64,000 nt of DNA from Bacillus sp. M6-12. Lineage in GTDB: Bacteria > Bacillota > Bacilli > Bacillales > DSM-1321. This document shows positions 34,625-43,540 of this stretch, in pieces (within the stretch, counting starts at the first letter, position 1; each line of letters starts with the position of its first letter). The notes below the pieces were generated by a model, which saw only the letters and a list, made by a program, of their open reading frames with translations, was not told where the DNA came from and ran no database searches. The position numbers were made by a program, and so were the translations under genes. The stretch is taken from contig NZ_PGVF01000016.1 of NCBI RefSeq assembly GCF_002860285.1, positions 186,001 through 250,000 on the forward strand, read 5' to 3'.

Positions 34625-35449
34625 ATGAAATTATATATGTCGGTAGACATGGAGGGAATCACCGGGCTTGTAGACTATACCCATGTCGATTCCGGACGCC
34701 ATAACTATGAGCGCGGACGGGTGATTATGACTGACGAAGCAAACCATGTAATCACTTCAGCTTTCAATAATGGCTGCACAGAGGTTGTTGTGAATGACAG
34801 CCATTCCAAGATGAATAATCTTCTGATTGAGCGGCTGCATCCGGAAACGGTACTGATTACAGGTGATGTTAAACCGTTTTCTATGGTGCAGGGTTTGGAT
34901 GAAAATTTTGATGGCGCAATTTTTACAGGCTATCATGCTCGTGCATCCCAAAAGGGTGTTATGTCACACTCGATGATTTTCGGAGTGCGCAATATGTACA
35001 TAAATGATACGGTTGTTGGTGAATTAGGATTTAATGCATTTGTGGCAGGCTATTACGGTGTTCCCGTACTAATGGTGGCTGGAGATGATCGTGCTGCGCT
35101 TGAAGCAGAACAATTAATTCCAAATATTACTACCGCTGTTGTAAAAGAAACGATTTCCCGCTCAGCCGCCAGATCTCTGACTCCGGCAAAAGCAGGAGAA
35201 CTGCTTCGTGAAAAGACAGTAATTGCTTTTGCGAACAGAGATAAAGTGAAACCTCTTGTGCCGCCAGATAAGCCTTTGCTCCGAATAGAATTTACCAATT
35301 ACGGAGAAGCAGAGTGGGCAGCTTTAATGCCTGGAGCAGAAATCGAAGAAGGCACAACAATTGTTCGCTTTCAGGCAAAAGATATCCTGGAAGCTTATCA
35401 GGCCATGCTGGTGATGACTGAACTTGCCATGAGAACAACATTTTGTTAA
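34625..35449 (+). CDS. dppA: D-aminopeptidase DppA
   Basis: Zinc-dependent D-aminopeptidase of 274 residues that releases D-amino acids from peptides such as D-Ala-D-Ala. The known B. subtilis DppA metal ligands are all conserved at the same numbers: Asp8 and Glu10 (SVDMEG), His60 (NDSHSKMNN), His104 (FTGYHARA), Glu133 (VVGELGFNAF); the active-site His115 lies in GVMSHSM. In Bacillus it is the first gene of the dipeptide permease operon and provides D-Ala from wall-derived peptides. Start ATG is preceded by TAGGGGG. The order dppA-B-C-D-E is kept downstream. Confidence 0.96.
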   Translation: MKLYMSVDMEGITGLVDYTHVDSGRHNYERGRVIMTDEANHVITSAFNNGCTEVVVNDSHSKMNNLLIERLHPETVLITGDVKPFSMVQGLDENFDGAIFTGYHARASQKGVMSHSMIFGVRNMYINDTVVGELGFNAFVAGYYGVPVLMVAGDDRAALEAEQLIPNITTAVVKETISRSAARSLTPAKAGELLREKTVIAFANRDKVKPLVPPDKPLLRIEFTNYGEAEWAALMPGAEIEEGTTIVRFQAKDILEAYQAMLVMTELAMRTTFC

Positions 35450-35464
35450 GAAAGCGTGAGGCGC

Positions 35465-36397
35465 ATGAATACATACTTGGTTAAACGGTTGCTTTCCGCA
35501 GTGGTCACGCTTTGGTTTATCGTAACGCTAACTTTCTTCCTGATGCATGCGATTCCAGGCTCGCCTTTCAATGAGGAAAGAACAACCAATGAAACCGTCC
35601 AAAAAAACTTAGAAGCTCACTTTAATCTTGATGAGCCGCTTATAGTCCAATATGGGACCTACTTAAAGTCAATAGTCACTTGGGACTTCGGTCCTTCGAT
35701 TAAAAAGTCTTCACAGACAGTTAACGATATGCTTGGAAGAGGCTTCCCGGTTTCTTTTGAACTGGGAATGGTGACTCTCATTGTTGCTGTTATCTCCGGT
35801 ATCATTCTAGGAGTAGTGGCAGCGTTAAGGCATAACGGAATCATCGATTACCTGGCGATGACCTTTGCTGTAATTGGAATTTCCGTTCCGAACTTCGTCA
35901 TGGCAACTCTTCTTATCCAGCAGGTAGCGGTGAACTGGGGGATATTGCCGGCTGCCACATGGACTAGCGTCAGCCATATGATTTTACCAACGCTGGCGCT
36001 TGCAACTGGCCCAATGGCAATCATTGCAAGATTAACACGCTCCAGCATGCTTGAAGTCTTAACCCAAGATTATATCAGGACTGCAAAGGCAAAAGGGCTT
36101 TCTCCGGTAAAGATTGTTTTTAAACATGCATTAAGGAATGCCATGCTTCCTGTGGTGACCATCCTTGGTTCCATGGCGGCAAGCATTTTGACTGGAACAT
36201 TTGTTATTGAGAAGATTTTTGCAATTCCAGGCATGGGGAAGTACTTTGTTGATAGTATCTCGACCCGTGATTATCCAGTTATTATGGGAACAACGGTCTT
36301 TTACAGTGCTGTATTGATCGTAATGCTTTTCTTGGTCGATCTGGCATATGGAATCTTAGATCCGCGAATCAAGCTTGGTAAAAAGGAGGGAAGGTAA
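35465..36397 (+). CDS. dppB: Dipeptide ABC transporter permease DppB
   Basis: DppB/OppB-type permease of about 310 residues with six transmembrane helices. The N-terminus TYLVKRLLSAVVTLWFIVTLTFFLMHAIPGSPF is the family signature helix plus Pro loop. The EAA loop near residue 200 contains DYIRTAKAKGLSPVKIVFKHALRNAMLPV. ATG 35465 aligns best with DppB N-termini; a GTG three codons earlier is an alternative, and both have poor ribosome binding sites, suggesting coupling to dppA. With DppC it forms the heterodimeric channel. Confidence 0.93.
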   Translation: MNTYLVKRLLSAVVTLWFIVTLTFFLMHAIPGSPFNEERTTNETVQKNLEAHFNLDEPLIVQYGTYLKSIVTWDFGPSIKKSSQTVNDMLGRGFPVSFELGMVTLIVAVISGIILGVVAALRHNGIIDYLAMTFAVIGISVPNFVMATLLIQQVAVNWGILPAATWTSVSHMILPTLALATGPMAIIARLTRSSMLEVLTQDYIRTAKAKGLSPVKIVFKHALRNAMLPVVTILGSMAASILTGTFVIEKIFAIPGMGKYFVDSISTRDYPVIMGTTVFYSAVLIVMLFLVDLAYGILDPRIKLGKKEGR

Positions 36398-37350
36398 TGG
36401 AGCTCCGAAAACAGCATGAACCAAATATTGCTCATGACGTTCCCGACGATTGGTTCGTCCCTAAAACAAAGGACAGAGAAAAAGCGGAAGCTGTGGTGCG
36501 TCCCAGCCTTTCTTACTGGCAGGATTCCTGGCGCCGGCTGATGAAAAATAAGCTCGCGATGGCCGGTTTAATATTCTTGATTGTCTTAACTATCATGGCG
36601 ATTATCGGCCCATTAATTTCACCTCATTCCGCCGGGGACCAATCGCTGCTGAATCAAAATAAACCTCCTTCCGGTGACCACTGGTTCGGTACAGATGAAT
36701 TAGGGAGAGACGTATTTACACGTACCTGGCATGGAGCAAGGGTTTCCTTATTCGTGGGTGTTGTTGCTGCTCTGATTGACTTTATTGTCGGTATCATCTA
36801 TGGAGGGGTTGCCGGCTATAAAGGCGGACGAGCAGATAATATTATGATGCGATTTATTGAAGTGCTTTACGGCCTTCCTTATTTGCTGGTTGTTATTCTT
36901 CTGGCAGTTGTAATGGGGCCGGGCCTTTCCACAATTATCGTTGCTTTATCAGTAACAGGGTGGATCGGCATGGCAAGGATTGTCCGCGGCCAGGTGCTTC
37001 AAATGAAAAATTATGAATTTATTCTGGCTTCCAAAACATTTGGAACCAAAACTTCACGGATCATCCGAAAAAACCTGCTTCCAAATACAATGGGCCCAAT
37101 CATTGTCCAGCTGACGCTTACCGTTCCATCCGCGATTTTTGCGGAAGCGTTTTTGAGTTTCCTGGGTCTTGGTATTCAGGCTCCCCATGCAAGCTGGGGC
37201 GTGATGCTCAATGACAGTTTATCTGTAATTTTATCAGGACATTGGTGGAGGCTTTTCTTCCCGGCATTCTTTATTTCCTTAACCATGTTCGCATTTAACG
37301 TTTTAGGGGACGGATTACAGGATGCGCTTGATCCGAAGCTGAGGAGGTAA
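36397..37350 (+). CDS. dppC: Dipeptide ABC transporter permease DppC
   Basis: DppC/OppC-type permease of 317 residues. It has a cytoplasmic N-terminal region (residues 1-50, including SYWQDSWRRLMKNKLAMAGL), then six transmembrane helices. The OppC hallmark GTDELGRDVFTRTWHGARVSLFVG is present, as is the EAA loop KNYEFILASKTFGTKTSRIIRKNLLPN. ATG overlaps the dppB stop by one base; GGAGGGAAGG lies upstream. The channel partner of DppB. Confidence 0.95.
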   Translation: MELRKQHEPNIAHDVPDDWFVPKTKDREKAEAVVRPSLSYWQDSWRRLMKNKLAMAGLIFLIVLTIMAIIGPLISPHSAGDQSLLNQNKPPSGDHWFGTDELGRDVFTRTWHGARVSLFVGVVAALIDFIVGIIYGGVAGYKGGRADNIMMRFIEVLYGLPYLLVVILLAVVMGPGLSTIIVALSVTGWIGMARIVRGQVLQMKNYEFILASKTFGTKTSRIIRKNLLPNTMGPIIVQLTLTVPSAIFAEAFLSFLGLGIQAPHASWGVMLNDSLSVILSGHWWRLFFPAFFISLTMFAFNVLGDGLQDALDPKLRR

Positions 37351-37355
37351 CCATC

Positions 37356-38354
37356 ATGGAAAAAGTGCTTCAAGTAAAAAATCTTCACGTCCGTTTTAAA
37401 ACCTATGGCGGGGAAGTGCAGGCAGTCCGTGGTGTCACGTTTGATTTGCATAAAGGGGAGACCCTTGCCATTGTAGGGGAATCAGGCTGCGGAAAGAGTG
37501 TTACATCACAGACTATTATGAGGCTGATACCATCTCCTCCCGGAAGAATCACCGATGGCTCGATTATTTTTAAAGGCCGTGATTTAACGTCTATTAAAGA
37601 ACCTGAGATGAGAAAAATCCGCGGTGCAGATATTTCAATGATCTTCCAGGACCCAATGACTGCTCTTAATCCAACTCTTACTGTTGGCGAGCAGATAATG
37701 GAAGGTATCAGACAGCATGAGAATTTAAGTCAGGCAGAAGCGAAGCAAAAAGCTCTTGAGATGCTCGAACTTGTCGGCATTCCCAGCCCGGCTGCACGTT
37801 TAAAGCAATATCCGCATCAATTCAGCGGCGGGATGCGCCAGCGAATTGTGATCGCGATGGCACTTGTATGCGAGCCGGAGGTCCTGATCGCGGATGAACC
37901 AACTACAGCTCTCGATGTAACTATCCAGGCTCAAATTCTTGAATTGTTTAAATCAATACAGCAAAAAACTGGAGTTTCCATTATATTAATTACGCATGAT
38001 TTGGGAGTAGTTGCCCAGGTTGCCGACCGAATTGCTGTCATGTATGCCGGGAAAATTGTGGAAACGGGAAACCGCCGTGAAATTTTTTACAATCCTCAGC
38101 ACCCATACACAAGGGGGCTTTTGAATTCAGTGCCCCGGCTCGATTCGGAGGAAGCAGAGCTTGAACCGATTGCCGGTTCACCGCCTGACCTGTTCGCACC
38201 TCCGGCGGGATGTCCGTTTGCCGCACGGTGTGAATATGCAATGGAGGTTTGTGATAGAGTTTATCCATTTCAAACAAGCCTCAGCGGCGAGCATCAAGTC
38301 GATTGCTGGCTTCAGGATGAACGGGCCGGGAAGATGCTTGCATCAATGAAGTAA
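37356..38354 (+). CDS. dppD: Dipeptide ABC transporter ATP-binding protein DppD
   Basis: ATPase of 332 residues. It has Walker [13 protein letters not shown], signature [15 protein letters not shown], Walker [15 protein letters not shown] and switch-His region [11 protein letters not shown]. The oligopeptide/dipeptide C-terminal domain is recognisable, with the cysteine cluster [14 protein letters not shown] that in some relatives binds [4Fe-4S]. It powers the dipeptide importer. There is only one ATPase here between DppC and the binding protein; the second OppF-like ATPase (YkfD) is encoded at the far end of the operon. Confidence 0.95.
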   Translation: MEKVLQVKNLHVRFKTYGGEVQAVRGVTFDLHKGETLAIVGESGCGKSVTSQTIMRLIPSPPGRITDGSIIFKGRDLTSIKEPEMRKIRGADISMIFQDPMTALNPTLTVGEQIMEGIRQHENLSQAEAKQKALEMLELVGIPSPAARLKQYPHQFSGGMRQRIVIAMALVCEPEVLIADEPTTALDVTIQAQILELFKSIQQKTGVSIILITHDLGVVAQVADRIAVMYAGKIVETGNRREIFYNPQHPYTRGLLNSVPRLDSEEAELEPIAGSPPDLFAPPAGCPFAARCEYAMEVCDRVYPFQTSLSGEHQVDCWLQDERAGKMLASMK

Positions 38355-38391
38355 GACATAAATCAAACTAGGTTATTAAGGGGGAAAAAAG

Positions 38392-40023
38392 GTGAAAAAG
38401 GCATTAACACTTATTTTGTCAGCAATGCTCGTTTTTGTTTTAGCTGCCTGTACTGCGAAATCAGATACAGGAAGTGAGCCTGCTAAAGGCGATGAAGGCA
38501 AGGAAAAAAAGAAAGTTGAAAAAGTCTTAAATTTGAATAATGGTCAAGAACCGACTTCTTTCGATCCGCCGATCGGGTTTGACTCCGTATCTTGGCAGGG
38601 ACTTAATAACCTTATGGAAGGGTTAACACGCCTTGGGAAAGATCATGAGCCTGAAGCGGCAACAGCTGAAAAATGGGATGTTTCCGAAGATGGCAAAACG
38701 TATACTTTCCACATTCGCAAGGACGCAAAATGGTCAAATGGCGACGATGTAACAGCAAACGATTTTGTTTTTGCATGGAAGCGCCTGTTGGACCCTAAAA
38801 CTGGTTCAAGTGCAGCTTTCCTTGGTTATTTCATTGAAGGCGGAGAAGCCTTTAATAATGAAAAAGGTACTGCAGATGCTGTAAAAGTGAAAGCTGTAGA
38901 TGCCAAAACATTTGAAGTAACGCTTACTAGTCCTCAGGAGTATTTCTTGAGCGTAATTACTAACCCTGCGTTCTTCCCTATCAATGAAAAAGTAGCAAAA
39001 GAAAATCCTGAATGGTTTGCGGAGGCTGAGAGCTTTGTCGGTAATGGTCCATTCAATTTAGAGTCCTGGGATCATGATGAGCGTATGGTATTTGTGAAAA
39101 ACGAAAAATACTGGGATGCAAAAACTGTAAAGCTTGAAAAAATCAATTGGGAAATGATTGATGATACAAATACTGAGTACCAGCAGTTTAAAACAGGAGA
39201 TCTTGATATTTCTGAGATTCCTTCTGAAATGAGCGAAGAGCTTTTCAAAAGCGATTTAGTCACTATCGAAGATCAGGCTGGAGAATATTTCTACCGTCTT
39301 AATGTTGGTATGAAGCCTTTCGACAACAAGAATATCCGTAAAGCATTCGCTATGGCTGTAGATCAAAAACAAATGGTTGAGTTTGTTACAAAAAATCAGG
39401 AAAAGCCTGCATACGGATTCGTTTCTCCAGGTTTCAAGGATCCATCAGGCAAGGATTTCCGTGAAGTTAATGGAGACCTGGTTAAGACAGATGCAAAAGA
39501 AGCTAAGGCCCTGCTTGAAAAAGGTATGAAAGAAGAAGGATATGACAAGCTTCCGCCAGTTACTCTGACTTACAGCACTGATGATGTTCACAAGAAAATT
39601 GCTGAAGCGCTTCAGCAAATGTTCAAAGAAAATCTTGGAGTAGACGTGAAGCTTGCCAATATGGAAGCGAACGTGTTTGCAACAGAACAGAAAGCATTCA
39701 AATTCCAGATGTCAAGAAGTTCATTCCTTGCTGACTATGCAGACCCAATCAACTTCCTGGAAAACTTCCAGACTGGACACTCCATGAACCGTACTCAATG
39801 GAGCAATCAGCAGTATGACAATCTGATTAAACAGGCAAAGCAGGAATCAAATGAAGAGAAGCGTTTTGAGCTGATGTATCAAGCAGAAAAGATTTTGTTT
39901 GATGAAATGCCAATTATTCCGATCCACTTCTACAACCAGGTTCACTTGGTAAACAAACAAGTAACAGGCGTTGTCCGCCACCCGGTTGGATATTTAGAAC
40001 TTAAGTGGGCAGATAAGAACTAA
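38392..40023 (+). CDS. dppE: Peptide-binding lipoprotein DppE
   Basis: Family 5 peptide-binding protein of 543 residues. Lipoprotein signal with lipobox VLAAC (Cys 20), a charged linker rich in Gly/Lys/Glu, then LNLNNGQEPTSFDPPIGFDSVSWQGLNNLMEGLTRLGKDHEPEAATAEKW, the OppA/DppE opening. It captures di- or oligopeptides, including murein tripeptides in B. subtilis, and delivers them to DppBCD. It starts with GTG behind AAGGGGGAAAAAAG. A 350-base structured gap with a strong terminator separates it from ykfA, so the second half of the operon is probably less expressed or has its own promoter. Confidence 0.94.
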   Translation: MKKALTLILSAMLVFVLAACTAKSDTGSEPAKGDEGKEKKKVEKVLNLNNGQEPTSFDPPIGFDSVSWQGLNNLMEGLTRLGKDHEPEAATAEKWDVSEDGKTYTFHIRKDAKWSNGDDVTANDFVFAWKRLLDPKTGSSAAFLGYFIEGGEAFNNEKGTADAVKVKAVDAKTFEVTLTSPQEYFLSVITNPAFFPINEKVAKENPEWFAEAESFVGNGPFNLESWDHDERMVFVKNEKYWDAKTVKLEKINWEMIDDTNTEYQQFKTGDLDISEIPSEMSEELFKSDLVTIEDQAGEYFYRLNVGMKPFDNKNIRKAFAMAVDQKQMVEFVTKNQEKPAYGFVSPGFKDPSGKDFREVNGDLVKTDAKEAKALLEKGMKEEGYDKLPPVTLTYSTDDVHKKIAEALQQMFKENLGVDVKLANMEANVFATEQKAFKFQMSRSSFLADYADPINFLENFQTGHSMNRTQWSNQQYDNLIKQAKQESNEEKRFELMYQAEKILFDEMPIIPIHFYNQVHLVNKQVTGVVRHPVGYLELKWADKN

Positions 40024-40059
40024 TAAAAGAGCTTCATGTGAATATATGCGTTTTTCCCT

Positions 40060-40175
40060 GTACGAGCCTCGTACTGGAACAATGCCTTTTGAAAGTTTAC
40101 AAGGATTTTGCATAGAAAACTCGCCGATTGGCGAGCCTTGTAAAGGCGAAGACAGAGGCGTAGTTGTACTTATGC
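40060..40175 (+). other. Structured intergenic element between dppE and ykfA
   Basis: Nested inverted repeats: GTACGAG/CTCGTAC at 40060-40074; an outer stem TTTACAAGG/CCTTGTAAA (40096-40104 with 40136-40144) enclosing an inner stem CTCGCC/GGCGAG (40120-40125 with 40130-40135). TATGCG-type blocks at 40045 and 40171 flank it. It may be an RNA element or another dispersed repeat; I do not recognise a known riboswitch family. The rest of the 40024-40375 gap is the terminator and probable promoter region. Confidence 0.45.
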
Positions 40176-40228
40176 GGAGAAGAAGGAAATTACTCCTTTA
40201 AATAAGGGATTTATACTTTCTTATCCGC

Positions 40229-40265
40229 GAAAAAAGGGGTGTTCGGGCGAACACCCCTTTTTTTA
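40229..40265 (+). terminator. Strong terminator after dppE
   Basis: AAAAAAGGGGTGTTC / GAACACCCCTTTTTT with loop GGGC, and seven or more T. The stem is palindromic with A- and T-tracts, so it should be efficient. Confidence 0.95.
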
Positions 40266-40375
40266 CATGGTCCAGCTGCGTTTTTTCCATCAGGTTAAGT
40301 ATGCCAGCTTTTAATAGGAATGAAGAAAATACTTGATACATATATCAGATTGACAGCAGGAAAGGGGGAATCTTG

Positions 40376-41296
40376 ATGGTTCGGAAACCGAAACGGCTTA
40401 AAACAGGGGATACAGTGGGAATTATTGCCCCTGCAAGCCCGCCTAACAAGGAAAATTTACAGAGGGCCCTGCAATTTTTTGAGGAACTGGGTCTTCAAGT
40501 TAAGCTTGGCAAACATCTTGATGAAACATTAGGTTATTTAGCGGGCAGTGATGAAGGCAGGCTTTCTGATTTACATGAAATGTTTGCAGATAAGAATGTT
40601 TCAGCCATTTTTAGCGCTTGCGGAGGTTATGGAACAGCTCGAATTGCCTCAGGAATTGATTACGATTTAATTCGTGGTAATCCAAAGATTTTATGGGGAT
40701 ACAGTGATATTACCTTTTTGCACACGGCAATTGGCAAGAAGGCAGCAATGGCCACCTTCCATGGACCGATGCTTGCATCCGATATCGGCAAAGAAGATGT
40801 TCTTCCATTAACCAAGCAAATGTTCAGTCAGCTGTTCCAGCCGCAAGACATCGTTTATACAGAGGACTTTTCTCCGTTAGAGACAATGATTGAAGGAGAA
40901 GCAGAGGGAGCCCTTACAGGAGGAAATTTATCTCTGCTTGTTAGTACGCTTGGTACTCCATTCGAATTGGATACGAGGGATAAGCTGCTGCTTATTGAAG
41001 ATGTCAATGAAGAACCCCGGGCGGTGGACCGAATGCTTAACCAACTTTATATGTCCGGAAAACTTAGTGATGCAGCTGGCATTCTCGTCGCTGACTTTAA
41101 CAATTGTGTGCCCGAAAGAGAACAAACGCTTACCCTGGACGAAGTGATTGAACATTATGTAAAACTTGCAAGAAAACCGGCATTGAAAGGCTTTAATATC
41201 GGCCACTGTTCACCTAATATCGGGATTCCGCTGGGAGTAAAAGCCACATTGTCAACGTCTGCTAAACAAGTAATCATTGAAAGCGGCGTGGAATAA
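40376..41296 (+). CDS. ykfA: LD-carboxypeptidase family protein YkfA
   Basis: S66-family LD-carboxypeptidase of 306 residues. The N-terminal domain has VGIIAPASPPNKENLQRALQFFEELG; FSACGGYGTARI and LWGYSDITFLHTAIGKKAAMATFHGPM hold the nucleophile region, although the usual nucleophile Ser is in GYSDIT. The C-terminal lobe shows EGALTGGNLSLLVSTLGTPFEL with the catalytic Glu in LLIEDVNEEP and the His in FNIGHCSPNIGIPLG. It removes terminal D-Ala from murein tetrapeptides or acts on peptides from wall turnover, upstream of YkfB and YkfC. ATG 40376 follows AAAGGGGG; TTG 40373 is less likely. Confidence 0.9.
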   Translation: MVRKPKRLKTGDTVGIIAPASPPNKENLQRALQFFEELGLQVKLGKHLDETLGYLAGSDEGRLSDLHEMFADKNVSAIFSACGGYGTARIASGIDYDLIRGNPKILWGYSDITFLHTAIGKKAAMATFHGPMLASDIGKEDVLPLTKQMFSQLFQPQDIVYTEDFSPLETMIEGEAEGALTGGNLSLLVSTLGTPFELDTRDKLLLIEDVNEEPRAVDRMLNQLYMSGKLSDAAGILVADFNNCVPEREQTLTLDEVIEHYVKLARKPALKGFNIGHCSPNIGIPLGVKATLSTSAKQVIIESGVE

Positions 41297-41515
41297 TTTC
41301 ATTTTATAGTGAAAGGACCTGTCGCAGCAATTAAGCGGAAAAATAGGAATATAGTGAAAACGCAGTTCATTTATGCGAACGCAATTTTTAGGCGATCCGT
41401 AAAGTGAGCATCATGATTATAGTAAAAAGGCTGTAAAATTTAAAACGAATATCAATAAAATGCAGAGCCCAGTTTTCGCCACAAGTCTCTGCAAACGGTG
41501 AAAGGAAATCAGTCC

Positions 41516-42625
41516 ATGAAAATACAAAGCATTGAAACGTACCGCACAGCAGTTCCGCTGATTAAACCGTTTAAGACTGCTTTGCGGACGGTTCACACAG
41601 CTGAGGCTATCTTTGTGAAAATCAGCTGTGATAACGGAATAACAGGGTGGGGTGAAGCCCCTCCCACCCTAGTTATCACCGGAGACAGCCTTAATAGCAT
41701 AGAGGCAGCCATCCAGCAGGTCTTTAAGCCATTTTTATTAAATAAAAGCCTGCGAAATTATGAAACTATTTTCCAGGAAATATCGTCGATTCTTGTCGGC
41801 AACCCAAGTGCAAAGGCTGCAGTGGATATGGCTATCTATGATTGTATATCCCAGGATTGCAGACTTCCTCTTTACCAATTTCTCGGAGGCTACAGGGATG
41901 AGCTGGAAACAGACTTCACGGTTAGCGTGAATAGCCCTGAAGAGATGGGAGAGGATGCTGTTTCTTATATTTCCAAAGGGTTTAATGTGTTAAAGGTAAA
42001 GGTAGGAAAAGATGAGATTGCAACTGACATTGAACGCATTCAGGAGATCCGCAGCCGGGTCGGCAAAGGCATTAAGATAAGGCTGGATGCCAATCAGGGC
42101 TGGAAGCCAAAAGATGCAGTAAGGGCGATCAGAAAAATGGAAGATATCGGCCTTGATATCGAATTGGTCGAACAGCCCGTTAAAGCTGCAGATATTGAGG
42201 GACTAAAGATGGTCTCTGATTCAGTGGAAACATTGATAATGGCCGACGAGAGTATTTTTACTCCAAAGCAGGCTTACGAAGTTTTGAAAACACGCAGTGC
42301 TGATCTCATTAATATCAAGCTAATGAAAGCAGGCGGTATTTATCAGGCAGAAACAATTAACAAAATGGCTGAGGTTTGCGGAGTTGAATGCATGGTAGGA
42401 AGCATGATTGAAACGAAGCTTGGTATATCGGCAGCTGCCCATTTTGCTGCAAGCAAAAAGAACATCACTCGTTTTGATTTTGATGCGCCTCTCATGCTCG
42501 CCGAGGAAATCATTGATGGGGGCATTCAATATAATGGCAGGTTAATAACCATGCCGCAAAGTCCGGGATTGGGCATCAAACACATACATGTTCAAGGAGG
42601 AGTTTCTCTTGGCAGCACAAAGTAA
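41516..42625 (+). CDS. ykfB: L-Ala-D/L-Glu epimerase YkfB
   Basis: Enolase-superfamily (muconate-lactonising subgroup) enzyme of 369 residues. The N-terminal capping domain starts KIQSIETYRTAVPLIKPFKTALRTVH. In the barrel the KxK pair is in VLKVKVGKDE, metal ligands are in IRLDANQGW, VEQPV and MADESIF, and the second catalytic Lys is in INIKLMKAGG. It converts L-Ala-D-Glu to L-Ala-L-Glu from murein peptides, so the dipeptide can be used as nutrient. ATG 41516 is preferred over a GTG six codons upstream, judged by AAAGGAAA spacing. Its 3' end overlaps the YkfC start by 17 bases. Confidence 0.94.
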   Translation: MKIQSIETYRTAVPLIKPFKTALRTVHTAEAIFVKISCDNGITGWGEAPPTLVITGDSLNSIEAAIQQVFKPFLLNKSLRNYETIFQEISSILVGNPSAKAAVDMAIYDCISQDCRLPLYQFLGGYRDELETDFTVSVNSPEEMGEDAVSYISKGFNVLKVKVGKDEIATDIERIQEIRSRVGKGIKIRLDANQGWKPKDAVRAIRKMEDIGLDIELVEQPVKAADIEGLKMVSDSVETLIMADESIFTPKQAYEVLKTRSADLINIKLMKAGGIYQAETINKMAEVCGVECMVGSMIETKLGISAAAHFAASKKNITRFDFDAPLMLAEEIIDGGIQYNGRLITMPQSPGLGIKHIHVQGGVSLGSTK

Positions 42626-43538
42626 ATGGGTGGTAAGTGTTCCGGTTGCAACGCTCTGGACGTCTTATGATTCTCCGCGGGAAATAGATTCAGCAGCTCT
42701 TGGAAGCAAACCTGATTATGAAGCATGGCTGGAAAAGCTGACATATGAAACAAGGCTTGAGCTTTGCAATAGCAATTTGGTCCAATCACAGGTTTTGTAT
42801 GGTCAGGAAGTAATTGTGATTGAGCAAAGAGACAGCTGGGCCCATGTACTTGTCCCAGAACAGCCATCTGGCAAGGATGAGCGCGGCTATCCAGGATGGA
42901 TTCCGCTTGAACAGCTAATATCAGTATCCGAGTGGGAAATTGAGAATGGCCCTGTTGCTGAAGTAAGGAGCAAAAAGGCAAAGCTTTCAAGGGAGAATGG
43001 CCTAGGAGAGCTTGAACTTAGCTACCAGACCTTTTTGCCGGTTCTGGAAGAGCAAGAAGAGGTTATCATTGTGCAAACGCCTGATGGGACAGGTTCCCTT
43101 TCAGCTCAGGATGTTAGAGTATCTGCTTCTTATTCCAGCAGAAGAAAGGGAAGCGGAAGTGACATTGCAGACGAGGGCGAAAGATTTCTGGGGCTGCCGT
43201 ATTTATGGGGCGGCATGAGCAGCTATGGCCTTGATTGTTCTGGGTTTAGTTATACAATGTGCAAAGCGAACGGCTATACGATTCCGCGCGATGCCCATGA
43301 ACAGGCGTCAGACGGTAAAGAAGCAGATTTAAATGATCTTCAAAAAGGGGATTTATTGTTCTTTGCATATGAGGAAGGCAAGGGATTCATCCATCACGTG
43401 GGAATTTACTATGGCGATGGGCAATTATTACATTCTCCAAAGACGGGAAAAACGGTTGAAATCATTCCATTAGCAGGTACTATTTATGAAAAAGAACTTT
43501 GTGCAGCTAGGCGTTATGGGCAGGATACGGAGGAATAA
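42609..43538 (+). CDS. ykfC: gamma-D-glutamyl-L-lysine endopeptidase YkfC (NlpC/P60)
   Basis: The 309-residue cysteine peptidase has two SH3-like domains (about residues 5-180), then an NlpC/P60 domain. The catalytic Cys is in YGLDCSGFSYT, the His in GFIHHVGIYYGDG and the third polar residue in LLHSPKTG. No signal peptide, as for Bacillus YkfC, which cleaves L-Ala-gamma-D-Glu-L-Lys/DAP peptides in the cytoplasm after import. TTG 42609 is chosen because AAGGAGGAG lies six bases upstream, inside the ykfB 3' end; the ATG at 42588 would precede this site. Confidence 0.92.
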   Translation: MAAQSKWVVSVPVATLWTSYDSPREIDSAALGSKPDYEAWLEKLTYETRLELCNSNLVQSQVLYGQEVIVIEQRDSWAHVLVPEQPSGKDERGYPGWIPLEQLISVSEWEIENGPVAEVRSKKAKLSRENGLGELELSYQTFLPVLEEQEEVIIVQTPDGTGSLSAQDVRVSASYSSRRKGSGSDIADEGERFLGLPYLWGGMSSYGLDCSGFSYTMCKANGYTIPRDAHEQASDGKEADLNDLQKGDLLFFAYEEGKGFIHHVGIYYGDGQLLHSPKTGKTVEIIPLAGTIYEKELCAARRYGQDTEE

Positions 43539-43540
43539 AC

